Source: Fibrobacter sp. UBA4375 (GTDB lineage: Bacteria; Fibrobacterota; Fibrobacteria; Fibrobacterales; Fibrobacteraceae). From it: a DNA stretch of 35,715 nt. The position numbers and the translations under genes are program-made. Position 1 is the stretch's first letter. Each line of letters begins with the position of its first letter. The DNA is taken from NCBI GenBank assembly GCA_002391195.1, contig DGRZ01000081.1, positions 1 through 35,715 of the forward strand. The letters run 5' to 3'. Positions 7,059 to 14,346 of the stretch are shown one piece after another. Below the pieces are notes generated by a model. It saw only the letters and a list, made by a program, of their open reading frames with translations. It did not search any database and was not told the origin of the DNA.

Positions 7059-7087
7059 AATATATCTTTTTTGAGTAAAAAAAGCAA
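7059..7087 (-). promoter_or_regulatory. Promoter of the VapC toxin-antitoxin operon
   Basis: On the minus strand TTGCTT (7087-7082) and TATATT (7064-7059) are 17 bases apart. They lie 22 bases before the antitoxin ATG. The -35 box is 11 bases from the start of structured repeat copy 2, which points the other way. Confidence 0.65.
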
Positions 7088-7098
7088 GCCTAGCCGCA

Positions 7099-7356
7099 TT
7101 CGCGTTAGGGATAGTGACCCCTTGGGGCGGCACTGTGATGCCGTTTTATGAGGTTGGGCGGGAACGCAGTTATACAAGACTTAGAACTTTAGTTCTTAGT
7201 CGCTGTTATCCACTATGTGGAGAACCGGGCAACCTATAAATAGCATGCGAGCCGAATGCAGCGAAAACAAGCTAGCTTGTTTTCATTGCTGAGGCGATGC
7301 TGCAGACGCCGTAGGCGTCAAATATAGCCCGACCGCACATGTATGTGCGGGAACGC
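7099..7356 (+). repeat. Hairpin-rich dispersed element, copy 2 (probable structured RNA)
   Basis: 258 bases matching 5414-5705. The variable part here is only 11 bases (7131-7141), and with its flanks it forms CGGCA-ctgtga-TGCCG where copy 1 has a different, longer stem. The remaining hairpins are kept. The palindrome at 7258-7289 carries two changes that leave one G-U pair and one mismatch. No gene directly precedes it on the same strand: the antitoxin gene is divergent. Copy 2 is therefore not obviously the 3' UTR of a gene, which favours an independent element. A terminator-like hairpin follows at 7451. Confidence 0.7.
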
Positions 7357-7450
7357 CCAAAAGAAGACCTTCCCGCACGGTGCCTCTGGTCTCCAAGGTT
7401 TGCAGCACCTGTGAATCCCTATTTTCTTATAAGCAACTCAAACCATCAAA

Positions 7451-7480
7451 GGCCGTAGCAATAAAAGCTGCGGTCTTTTT
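7451..7480 (+). terminator. Hairpin terminator, dispersed copy 2
   Basis: GGCCGTAGC pairs with GCTGCGGTC (two G-U pairs) around an AATAAAA loop, followed by TTTTT. It matches the hairpin at 81-112, including flanking bases. It would end a plus-strand transcript of the structured repeat upstream. A TATATT box at 7483-7488 follows and may serve the transporter gene, although no good -35 box is visible. Confidence 0.6.
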
Positions 7481-7525
7481 CTTATATTTGTGAAAAGCAA
7501 TTTTTATCCGTAAGGAAACGGGAAA

Positions 7526-8461
7526 ATGCACGTCTTAGAAAAAATTAGCGAATTTGTGGGCAAATGGATGGCGGTTATCATTTTGGCTATCGCGGCGCTC
7601 TCGTTGCTCCTGCCCAAATCCACGCTCTGGATTGAAATCAGCTGGGTGAATTACTTGCTGATGATCGTGATGTTTGGCATGGGGCTTACGCTCAAGCTGA
7701 GCGATTTTGCACTTGTCTTTGCCCGCCCTAAGGAAATTACTATCGGGTGTGCGGCGCAGTTTATTATAATGCCTGCACTTGCGTTCTTGCTCTCTAAGGC
7801 GTTCGGGCTGGATGCCGCTCTCATGGCAGGCGTTGTGCTTGTGGGCACGTGCCCCGGCGGGACTTCCAGCAACGTCATCACTTATCTTTCGAAAGGTGAC
7901 GTGGCGCTTTCTGTGGGCATGACCAGCGTGAATACGATGCTCGCTCCCGTGCTGACTCCGGCGATTACTTACCTGCTGCTCCGCACCACCGTGAACGTAG
8001 ATGTGATGGCGATGTTCCTCTCCATCGTGAAGGTCGTTATCGTGCCGATTGCCCTCGGGTTCGTCATCAACAAGTTCTTTGGCAAATGGACCGCTCGCGC
8101 CGTGAAGGTCTTGCCCCTCGTCTCGGTGATTGCGATTGCGATGATTGTGGCCGCAGTCGTCTCGCACAATGCGATGAAGATTCTCTCCACAGGCGCCATC
8201 GTGTTCGCCGTGGTGATACTCCACAACCTGCTGGGCTATGGCTGCGGCTTTGGACTTGGAAAATTATTGAAATTCTCGACGCCCAAGACGAAGGCGCTCT
8301 CCATCGAAATTGGTATGCAGAATTCCGGCCTTGCCACGAGCCTTGCAGCGACTTCGTTCTCGTCTCTTGCCATGGCGACTGTCCCCGGTGCCATCTTCTC
8401 CGTATGGCACAACATCTCCGGCGCAATTTTGGCGAATGTTTACCGCCGGTGGGAAAAATAG
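7526..8461 (+). CDS. Bile acid:sodium symporter (BASS) family transporter
   Basis: An inner-membrane protein of 311 residues with about nine to ten hydrophobic segments. It carries the family signatures GTCPGGTSSNVITYLSKGDVALSV (residues about 112-135, the unwound crossover region with sodium ligands), MTSVNTMLAPVLTP, and EIGMQNSGLATSLA near the C-terminus. Length and spacing fit the bacterial ASBT/YocS-like branch. Bacterial members usually import an organic anion such as a 2-oxo acid or pantoate-type compound with sodium. The substrate here cannot be read. AAGGAAACGGG precedes the ATG. Base composition changes here to the GC-richer style of the rest of the window. The gene stands ten bases before the vsr gene and may be co-transcribed with it. 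Confidence 0.88.
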   Translation: MHVLEKISEFVGKWMAVIILAIAALSLLLPKSTLWIEISWVNYLLMIVMFGMGLTLKLSDFALVFARPKEITIGCAAQFIIMPALAFLLSKAFGLDAALMAGVVLVGTCPGGTSSNVITYLSKGDVALSVGMTSVNTMLAPVLTPAITYLLLRTTVNVDVMAMFLSIVKVVIVPIALGFVINKFFGKWTARAVKVLPLVSVIAIAMIVAAVVSHNAMKILSTGAIVFAVVILHNLLGYGCGFGLGKLLKFSTPKTKALSIEIGMQNSGLATSLAATSFSSLAMATVPGAIFSVWHNISGAILANVYRRWEK

Positions 8462-8470
8462 CCCAATTTA

Positions 8471-8917
8471 ATGATGAAAAAGCGCCGTCAAAAGAAACGC
8501 ATTCCCATGAACCGCTCGCAAATGATGCAGGCGGTTCATTCGGAAGATACGCGGCCCGAACTCCTTGTACGGCGGGCGCTTTTTAAGGCGGGACTGCGAT
8601 ATAGACTACACCGTCGCGACTTGCCCGGCTCTCCGGATTTGTTCATTCTCAAGTACGGCGTGGTTGTCTTTATAAACGGCTGTTTTTGGCACCAGCACGG
8701 CTGCAAGTTTACAAGCAAACCCAAGAGCAATCCCGAATTCTGGAACGAGAAATTCACGAACAATATCGTTCGCGACATCAAGACGAACTGGAAACTTTCG
8801 CTCTCGGGTTACCGCGTCGCCACAGTGTGGGAATGTTCCATCAAGAACGATTTTGATCGCTCCATCGAACGCCTCAATGCTTTTATCAAAAGTGACGAAG
8901 AAACTATTGAGATTTAA
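8471..8917 (+). CDS. vsr: Very short patch repair (Vsr) endonuclease
   Basis: A 148-residue protein with the Vsr signature: MNRSQMMQAVHSEDTRPELLVRRALF, GLRYRLHRRDLPGSPDLF with the metal-binding Asp at about residue 56, VVFINGCFWHQHGC, EFWNEKF.NNI.RD and VATVWECSI. Known Vsr enzymes nick 5' of T in T:G mismatches produced by deamination of 5-methylcytosine. They are usually encoded beside a cytosine-5 DNA methyltransferase, but none is present in this window. No clear ribosome-binding site precedes the first ATG. Met13 is an alternative start that keeps the whole domain. Coupling to the transporter gene ten bases upstream could supply translation. Confidence 0.9.
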   Translation: MMKKRRQKKRIPMNRSQMMQAVHSEDTRPELLVRRALFKAGLRYRLHRRDLPGSPDLFILKYGVVVFINGCFWHQHGCKFTSKPKSNPEFWNEKFTNNIVRDIKTNWKLSLSGYRVATVWECSIKNDFDRSIERLNAFIKSDEETIEI

Positions 8918-8990
8918 GGGCCCAATGGGGCATGGCGTACAAAGGCTCTGTCAAGTCTTTCTGTACGGCTACAGAAATGCTGCGGCGAGA

Positions 8991-9019
8991 TTGGTCACGA
9001 TTTTAGCAAAAAATATGGT
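8991..9019 (+). promoter_or_regulatory. Putative promoter of a small RNA
   Basis: TTGGTC (8991-8996) and TATGGT (9014-9019) have a 17-base spacer. Transcription would begin near 9026 and meet a strong hairpin at 9142. The -10 box is imperfect. Confidence 0.35.
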
Positions 9020-9025
9020 CTGTGT

Positions 9026-9175
9026 CGAATAAACGGTTTGGAAGGGGCTTCCGAATTCGGAAAAGTTTATTAGCCTGGGGCGGGCGTACGGAATAGACCG
9101 GCAGAGGTCTTGCGGTAATATACGAATGTTCACTAAAAAGTGGCCGGACCTGGTGGTCCGGTCGTTCTTTTTGGG
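9026..9175 (+). ncRNA. Candidate small RNA ending at a strong terminator, upstream of mraZ
   Basis: No open frame fills this stretch. An AATAAAC...GTTTATT outer stem encloses GGAAG-GGG-CTTCC, and AGACC...GGTCT follows further on. GGCCGGACC (9142-9150), loop TGGT, GGTCCGGTC (9155-9163) and then GTTCTTTTT make an intrinsic terminator. No gene lies close upstream that would obviously need it: vsr ends 225 bases earlier. With the promoter at 8991 this gives a transcript of about 150 bases. It does not match signal-recognition-particle RNA, tmRNA or RNase P RNA by eye. The alternative is a long vsr 3' UTR with a simple terminator. Confidence 0.35.
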
Positions 9176-9205
9176 GTGGATTTTGTAAGAAATCCATAAT
9201 TTTTG

Positions 9206-9233
9206 TTGCCGGAGTGGTAGAAAGTGGTATATT
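9206..9233 (+). promoter_or_regulatory. Promoter of the dcw cluster
   Basis: TTGCCG (9206-9211) and TATATT (9228-9233) are separated by 16 bases. Transcription would start near 9240 and give a leader of about 28 bases before the mraZ ATG at 9268. Confidence 0.5.
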
Positions 9234-9250
9234 TGTGCTGTGTTGTGGTA
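9214..9250 (+). promoter_or_regulatory. Candidate MraZ operator repeats
   Basis: GTGGTA occurs at 9214-9219, 9224-9229 and 9245-9250. The first two are 10 bases apart and the third is 21 bases further, so all lie on about the same face of the helix. MraZ in other bacteria binds short GTGG-type direct repeats of 10-base period before its own gene. Here the repeats cover the spacer, the -10 box and the start region, which fits autorepression of the whole operon. Confidence 0.5.
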
Positions 9251-9267
9251 AAATGTGTCAAACTAGT

Positions 9268-9744
9268 ATGAACTTTACGTCTTTCATAGGTCAAGCCCAG
9301 ACGGCTATCGATGGAAAGGGAAGGTCTTCCTTCCCCAGGGAATTCCGTCGTCAGCTTGGGCCAACTGAAGGGGATGAATTCGTGGTCACCCGTGGCCCGA
9401 ACCAGACTCTCCGGTTGTTTACCTTGCCGGAATATGAAAAGTTCATGGCGGACCTGGACAGCCGGTCCGACCGCCGTCAAGCCGACCTAGTTCGGAGAGG
9501 CCTCGCTCCCACCGTCGTGGAGTTGGATGGCCAGAACCGCATTTTACTTCCAAAGATCTTGTTGGAGTATGCTGAGCTGAAGGGTGAAGTCCTTTACGTA
9601 CAAGCTAGCGGTAAAACTCTTGAACTATGGAATCCGGAACGCTTCAATGCCAAGTATGGCCTGCAATCGGACGATGCGATTGCCGCATTCGATGCTGCGT
9701 TCTACGGAGAAGGTTTGACGGAGGGCGACGATGCAAAACGCTGA
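9268..9744 (+). CDS. mraZ: Transcriptional regulator MraZ
   Basis: The first gene of the dcw cluster, 158 residues. I chose the ATG at 9268 because the protein then begins MNFTSFIGQAQTAIDGKGR, aligning with the usual MraZ start (F.G....LD.KGR). An ATG at 9253 and a GTG at 9214 would add residues not seen in the family. Two SpoVT/AbrB-like half-domains are visible: AIDGKGRSSFPREFRRQL and, about 75 residues later, VELDGQNRILLPKILLEYAEL. MraZ is a ring-forming DNA-binding repressor of dcw genes. The matching GTGGTA repeats stand directly upstream. The C-terminal tail beyond the second domain is slightly longer than in E. coli MraZ (152). Its end overlaps rsmH by 14 bases. Confidence 0.92.
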   Translation: MNFTSFIGQAQTAIDGKGRSSFPREFRRQLGPTEGDEFVVTRGPNQTLRLFTLPEYEKFMADLDSRSDRRQADLVRRGLAPTVVELDGQNRILLPKILLEYAELKGEVLYVQASGKTLELWNPERFNAKYGLQSDDAIAAFDAAFYGEGLTEGDDAKR

Positions 9745-10708
9745 CCTGCGTCAAACCAAATTACAGACAAATGAATTTTATCACGACCCGGTGATGCTTG
9801 CCGAGTGTCTTGACGCTCTTTGCATCAGGCCGGACGGCACATACGGCGACTGCACCCTGGGCGGTGGCGGACATTCCTTCGGAATTGCGAACAAACTAAA
9901 TGAGAACGGAACGCTCCACGCCTTTGACCGTGATGAGGAAGCCGTTGCGTTTGCCACCAGGCGCCTTGCGGGTGTAAAGTGCAAGTTCGTTGTGCATCCG
10001 GTGCGGTTCGGTGAACTGAAGAACGAAATCGCCCCGAACACTCTGGACGGAATCCTTTACGACCTGGGGATCAGCAGCCACCAGGTGGACGATTCTAGCC
10101 GCGGGTTCACCTTCGTAGGCAACAACCCTCTGGATTTGCGCATGGACCGTCGCGAAGGTGTTTCTGCCCAGGAATGGCTGAAGTCGGTGAGTGCCGACGA
10201 CCTGGCCGCAGTGCTCCGGAAGAATGCCGATATGGACAGGGCTTTCAAGCTTTCTACCCGCCTTGTGGAGATGGCTTCTGCGGTTACGGCCGAGGGCCGC
10301 GAAATTTTGCCGAATGACGTGAAGGCCGTTGTGGAATCGGTGTTCCCCGACAAGCGGCGGGAAGTGAACGGCCTGCTGGCCCGTGTTTTCCAGGCGGTGC
10401 GCATGGAAGTGAACGGCGAGCTGAAAGAAATTGAAGATAGCCTGAGTGCCGCGGTGGATTGCCTGAAGGTGGGCGGCCGCCTGGTGGTGATGAGCTACCA
10501 CTCGGTGGAGGACCGCTGCGTGAAGGAAACGGCGGCTCGGTTCGAGAAGGCCTGCATCTGCCCGGAAAATTTGCCGGTGTGCGTGTGCGGCGGGAACCAC
10601 CAGCGTTTGAGAAAGGTGAATCGCAAGCCGATTCTGCCTACGGAACAGGAGATTGCAAGAAACAGCAGGGCTCGCTCTGCGAAGCTTAGGATTTACGAGA
10701 GGGTATGA
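9731..10708 (+). CDS. rsmH: 16S rRNA (cytosine1402-N4)-methyltransferase RsmH
   Basis: A cytoplasmic S-adenosylmethionine-dependent enzyme that methylates N4 of C1402 in the 16S rRNA decoding centre. It has 325 residues, near the usual 310. The start FYHDPVMLAECLDAL is typical, TLGGGGHS (residues 42-49) is the cofactor-binding loop, and YDLGISSHQVDDSSRGFTF and LDLRMD are conserved blocks. FQAVRMEVNGEL, VMSYHSVEDR and the terminal EIARNSRARSAKLRIYER complete the signature. The gene overlaps mraZ by 14 bases and ftsL by 4 (ATGA), so translation is coupled along the operon. Confidence 0.96.
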   Translation: MQNADLRQTKLQTNEFYHDPVMLAECLDALCIRPDGTYGDCTLGGGGHSFGIANKLNENGTLHAFDRDEEAVAFATRRLAGVKCKFVVHPVRFGELKNEIAPNTLDGILYDLGISSHQVDDSSRGFTFVGNNPLDLRMDRREGVSAQEWLKSVSADDLAAVLRKNADMDRAFKLSTRLVEMASAVTAEGREILPNDVKAVVESVFPDKRREVNGLLARVFQAVRMEVNGELKEIEDSLSAAVDCLKVGGRLVVMSYHSVEDRCVKETAARFEKACICPENLPVCVCGGNHQRLRKVNRKPILPTEQEIARNSRARSAKLRIYERV

Positions 10709-11019
10709 GCGGAACTGAGAAATTCAAGGTAGCGGCAACCAACAGGTCGATTTTTATAATCGTCTTTTGCGTTGTGCTTTTGGGAGCCTTGCTCCTGATG
10801 CTTCCGCTGTACCTGCAGAACCGCCTGAACAGCCTTTACGGCCAGTCCCGCATGCTCGAGAGGCAGGTGACCTTCTTGCAGCGCGACGCACTCTTGCTGG
10901 AACTGAAGATTAACCAGATGTCTTCGCTGGAACGCCTGTCCGACTTTGCCGATAGCGCAGGGCTCGGGCTGTACGAGGTCCCGCAGAAGATTATGGTTCT
11001 GGAGGGTAAAGGTGAATAG
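10705..11019 (+). CDS. ftsL: Cell division protein FtsL
   Basis: A 104-residue single-pass membrane protein with a hydrophobic segment at about residues 15-37 (SIFIIVFCVVLLGALLLMLP). A periplasmic coiled-coil-like region follows (LYGQSRMLERQVTFLQRDALLLELKINQM), then a short tail. FtsL sequences are poorly conserved, so the call rests on topology, length and position between rsmH and ftsI. In known systems it joins FtsB and FtsQ and activates FtsW-FtsI at the septum. The start ATG overlaps the rsmH stop (ATGA). Confidence 0.85.
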   Translation: MSGTEKFKVAATNRSIFIIVFCVVLLGALLLMLPLYLQNRLNSLYGQSRMLERQVTFLQRDALLLELKINQMSSLERLSDFADSAGLGLYEVPQKIMVLEGKGE

Positions 11020-12919
11020 ATTCCCTCTTGAACCGCTCGGATTCCTGAAATGGATAGTGCTGTCCCTGGTGGTGGTGCTGACCTTGCAGACCTTCAACAT
11101 CCAGGTGCTGAACCGTGAAGTGTACCAGAAGAAGACCATGAGTCTGGTGACCCGTTCCAAGAACATCTATGCCGAACGGGGCCAGATTATGGACCGTAAC
11201 GGGGTGGTTCTGGCGGACAACTTCAGGGATACCGCCAACAAGGCCCTGGATTACAGCCGTGTGTTCTTGCAAGGCAAACTTGCCTCCCAGGTGATTGGCA
11301 AGCTGGACTTTAACGGTCATGGCGTCATGGGCGTGGAACGCGTGTTTGACGAACGCCTGAGCGGGAACGAAGGGTTCCGGGTGAGTGTGCAGGACGCCCA
11401 CCGCCGTGAAGTGTATTCCCGTTCCGAAAACCTGGCGGAAGCGGTGCCGGGCAAGAACCTGGTGCTGACGATTGACAAGAACATGCAGGAACTGGTGGAA
11501 AAGGGCCTGAAGGATGGCGTGATGAAATACAGCGCCACCAGTGCTTCTGCCGTGGTGGTGGATCCCTACACCGGTGAAATCCTGGCCATGGCCAGTTACC
11601 CTACGTTCGATCCCAATTCCAAGACCCAGGGAATCGGCCGTGTGGCGAAGAATGAGATTGTCTCCATGTCTTATGAGCCCGGCTCCACCTTCAAGGTGGT
11701 TACCGCCGCCGCCGCTCTTGAGAATAATGTGGTGGACCCGGAAAAGGTGTTTGCGAACGAGGGCAAGAGCTGGAGCTGGAACCCGAGATCGGCTCCCATC
11801 AGGGATTCTCACGTGTACGGTGACATGAACATGACCCAGGCCATGGTGCAGTCCTCCAATATCGTGTTTGCAAAGATTGCAAACGAGGTGGGGGCGGACA
11901 AGCTTTACCGCATGGCCCGTAACTTTGGGCTGGGTATGAAGACTTCGGAGAATTTCTACGGTGAGGAATCGGGCAAGCTTTACCAGCCCTACGAACTGAC
12001 CCGCGACGACCGCACCCTGAAAACCATGGGCTACGGCCACGCCCTGCTGGTGACGCCCATGCAGATGGTGATGGTCTATTCCACCATTGCTAACGGCGGC
12101 AAGTTGATGGAGCCCATGATTGTGAAGGAATGGCGCGATGCCAATGGCGAGGTGGTGGAAAAGAACGAGCCGGTAGAAGTTCGCCGGGTGATTTCAGAAG
12201 TGACTGCCGCAAAGATTCGCGGCATGCTCAGCCATGTGGTGAACGACAGCGACGGTACGGCGAAGCAGGTGAGGAGCAAAAAAATCCCTGACGTGATTAT
12301 TGGTGGCAAGACGGGTACGGCCGAAAAGTTCAACCAGAAGACGGGCGAGTACGACAGCAAGCTCCAGGTGGCCTCTTTCATTGGGATGGTCCCTGTGGAA
12401 AACGCCCGCTATGTTTGCCTGGTTCTTGTAGATGACCCCAACTCTGACAAGTCCTACGGGCACGCCGGCGGTGTGACGGCAGGGCCTATTTTCCGCAATA
12501 TCGTGGAAAGTATCTATTACCATCCGGAAATTTCTCCCTTGACCCACAAGCTGGCGAGAGTGCCTGCCAAGAACGGCTGCAACGTGGACTTTATGGGCAT
12601 GACGGTGGCGGCCGCAAAGAAGATGGCTGCAGAACACGGATGCCCGGTGGAATTCAAGGGCGAAGGGGGCCGTGTGGTGTCCCAGCGTAGCGACGTGCTG
12701 GATTCTTTCGGGGTGGTGCTGAATCTTGGTGAGACCTCGGCAAGCAAGATGCCGAACCTGGTGGGGCTTTCTTTGAAGGAAGCCCTGGAAGTGATGGGCA
12801 ATATCCGCATGAACGTGGAATTTGAAGGCAAGGGGAGGGTGGTTTCCCAGTCCCCCAAGGCCGAAACGGAACTTACAAAAGGTGCCACCTGCAAGCTGAC
12901 ACTGAAGGAGAAGGGCTGA
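11012..12919 (+). CDS. ftsI: Septal peptidoglycan transpeptidase FtsI (PBP3-type) with PASTA domains
   Basis: The start is taken as GTG 11012, inside the last codons of ftsL. GGAGG lies 6 bases before it, and the protein then begins with a short cytoplasmic stretch and a membrane anchor (FLKWIVLSLVVVLTLQTFNI). Longer in-frame starts read through ftsL. The 635-residue product has a dimerisation/pedestal domain starting near YAERGQIMDRNG. The transpeptidase domain carries the three active-site motifs STFK (residues 225-228, nucleophile Ser225), SSN (281-283) and KTGTA (433-437). Two PASTA-type modules follow (about 515-567 and 580-635, the second starting MPNLVGLSLKEAL). PASTA tails on FtsI are rare in Proteobacteria but occur in FCB bacteria. 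It cross-links septal peptidoglycan together with FtsW. Confidence 0.94.
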   Translation: MNRFPLEPLGFLKWIVLSLVVVLTLQTFNIQVLNREVYQKKTMSLVTRSKNIYAERGQIMDRNGVVLADNFRDTANKALDYSRVFLQGKLASQVIGKLDFNGHGVMGVERVFDERLSGNEGFRVSVQDAHRREVYSRSENLAEAVPGKNLVLTIDKNMQELVEKGLKDGVMKYSATSASAVVVDPYTGEILAMASYPTFDPNSKTQGIGRVAKNEIVSMSYEPGSTFKVVTAAAALENNVVDPEKVFANEGKSWSWNPRSAPIRDSHVYGDMNMTQAMVQSSNIVFAKIANEVGADKLYRMARNFGLGMKTSENFYGEESGKLYQPYELTRDDRTLKTMGYGHALLVTPMQMVMVYSTIANGGKLMEPMIVKEWRDANGEVVEKNEPVEVRRVISEVTAAKIRGMLSHVVNDSDGTAKQVRSKKIPDVIIGGKTGTAEKFNQKTGEYDSKLQVASFIGMVPVENARYVCLVLVDDPNSDKSYGHAGGVTAGPIFRNIVESIYYHPEISPLTHKLARVPAKNGCNVDFMGMTVAAAKKMAAEHGCPVEFKGEGGRVVSQRSDVLDSFGVVLNLGETSASKMPNLVGLSLKEALEVMGNIRMNVEFEGKGRVVSQSPKAETELTKGATCKLTLKEKG

Positions 12920-14346
12920 TGATTTCTGAAGGATTGATGCAGAACCTCCAAGTGACTGGACTTTGCGACGATTCCCGCCGGGTGAAACCGGGGAACCTGT
13001 TCTTCTCTATGCCTACCGAAGGGGCGGAAGAATTTGCCCAGAAGGCGCTTGACGCAGGCGCTGTCGCCGTGGTGGCCGAAATGCCCGCTCCCGAAAAGAT
13101 GACCGCCAAGTGGATCCAGGTGATGGATGTGCGCAGGGCCCGTCTCGAAGCGGCAAAGATTTTCTACAAGGATCCATTCAGTAAGCTTACCGCCCATGCG
13201 GTGACGGGGACCAACGGCAAGACCACCAGCGCCTTCTTGATGGATGCCATGCTCACCGCCGCTGGCCACAAGGTGGCCCTGCTGGGGACCATCAAGAACA
13301 AGATTGGCGAAAAGTCCGTGCAGGCGACCCTCACGACGCCGGGGCTTTTGGACCTGTACGCCTTTGCCGCCTCTGCCGTAGAGGCGGGCTGCACCGACCT
13401 GGTGATGGAGGCGTCGTCCCATTCCCTTTATCAGGGACGCATGGCGGGAGTACTTTACAGGAGTGGTCTCTTTAGCAACCTGACCCAGGACCACCTGGAT
13501 TTCCACAAGACCATGGACGCCTACTTTGAGGCGAAAAAGCTTTTGTTTACCCGTTACCTCGCCAGTGACGGTGTGGCTGTCATTAACGTAGATGATTTCT
13601 ACGGAAAGAAACTATACGATTCCCTGACCGAGATTGAAGCGGGCCGCAAGGTGGCTGTCTCGCGTCTTGGAATCGTTAGCGCTAATGTGAAGCCCGAAGG
13701 CCCTGTCGAAAACACCGAAGACGGCTTGAAGATGTTGTTGCCCGCCATTAGCGGCGTGCCTTTCGAGACACCCCTTTGCGGGGACTTTAACGTAGATAAC
13801 GTGATGCTGGTGCTTTCGTGGGCGAAGGCTGTCGGTGTGCCGGAGGCGGCCATGCGAAAGGCCCTGGCAGGCATTCGGGTACCGGGACGTTTCGAGAAGG
13901 TGTGGAACCGTAACGGTCGCCACGTGATTGTGGACTACGCCCACACTCCCGACGCGTTAGAACGCGTGCTCTCTACCGCCCGCAGCCTTTGCAGGGGCAA
14001 ACTCTCTTGCGTGTTCGGCTGCGGTGGCGACCGCGACAAGACCAAGCGGCCCATTATGGGGGCTATCGCCGAACGCATGGCGGACAAGGCCTGGCTCACT
14101 TCGGACAATCCCCGTACCGAAAACCCGACAGACATCATCAACGACGTGCGCGCCGGCATGAAGACGGACAAGTTCTCCGTGGTGGAAAACCGTGAAGAGG
14201 CCATCTACAAGGCCTGTGCCGAACTGAAGGATGGTGACTGGCTGGTGATTGCGGGCAAGGGCCACGAGGACTACCAGATTATCGGAAAGACGAAACATCA
14301 TTTTGACGACCGCGAGATTGCAGTAAAGGCTATGGAAAAATGCTGA
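12919..14346 (+). CDS. murE: UDP-MurNAc-tripeptide ligase MurE, meso-diaminopimelate type
   Basis: A cytoplasmic ATP-dependent ligase that adds the third residue to UDP-MurNAc-L-Ala-D-Glu. It has 475 residues. TGTNGKTT (96-103) binds ATP, and VMEASSHSLYQGR and NLTQDHLDFHKTMDAYFEAK are typical Mur ligase blocks. VIVDYAHTPDALERVL and FGCGGDRDKTKRPIMG mark the C-terminal part. DNPR at residues 396-399 is the motif that selects meso-diaminopimelate, so the cell wall should be of the meso-DAP type. AAGGAG lies before the ATG, which shares one base with the ftsI stop (TGATG). The end overlaps murF by 7 bases. Confidence 0.96.
   Translation: MISEGLMQNLQVTGLCDDSRRVKPGNLFFSMPTEGAEEFAQKALDAGAVAVVAEMPAPEKMTAKWIQVMDVRRARLEAAKIFYKDPFSKLTAHAVTGTNGKTTSAFLMDAMLTAAGHKVALLGTIKNKIGEKSVQATLTTPGLLDLYAFAASAVEAGCTDLVMEASSHSLYQGRMAGVLYRSGLFSNLTQDHLDFHKTMDAYFEAKKLLFTRYLASDGVAVINVDDFYGKKLYDSLTEIEAGRKVAVSRLGIVSANVKPEGPVENTEDGLKMLLPAISGVPFETPLCGDFNVDNVMLVLSWAKAVGVPEAAMRKALAGIRVPGRFEKVWNRNGRHVIVDYAHTPDALERVLSTARSLCRGKLSCVFGCGGDRDKTKRPIMGAIAERMADKAWLTSDNPRTENPTDIINDVRAGMKTDKFSVVENREEAIYKACAELKDGDWLVIAGKGHEDYQIIGKTKHHFDDREIAVKAMEKC

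Noticed and set aside
961..7356. A shared origin of the 961-1188 RNA-like region and the 5.4/7.1 kb repeats.
   Set aside because: Only short words such as GGGCAAC and GCGGACG are shared; there is no alignable block.
9026..9175. Signal-recognition-particle RNA, tmRNA or RNase P RNA.
   Set aside because: None of the conserved core motifs of these RNAs could be found by eye; only hairpins and a terminator are present.
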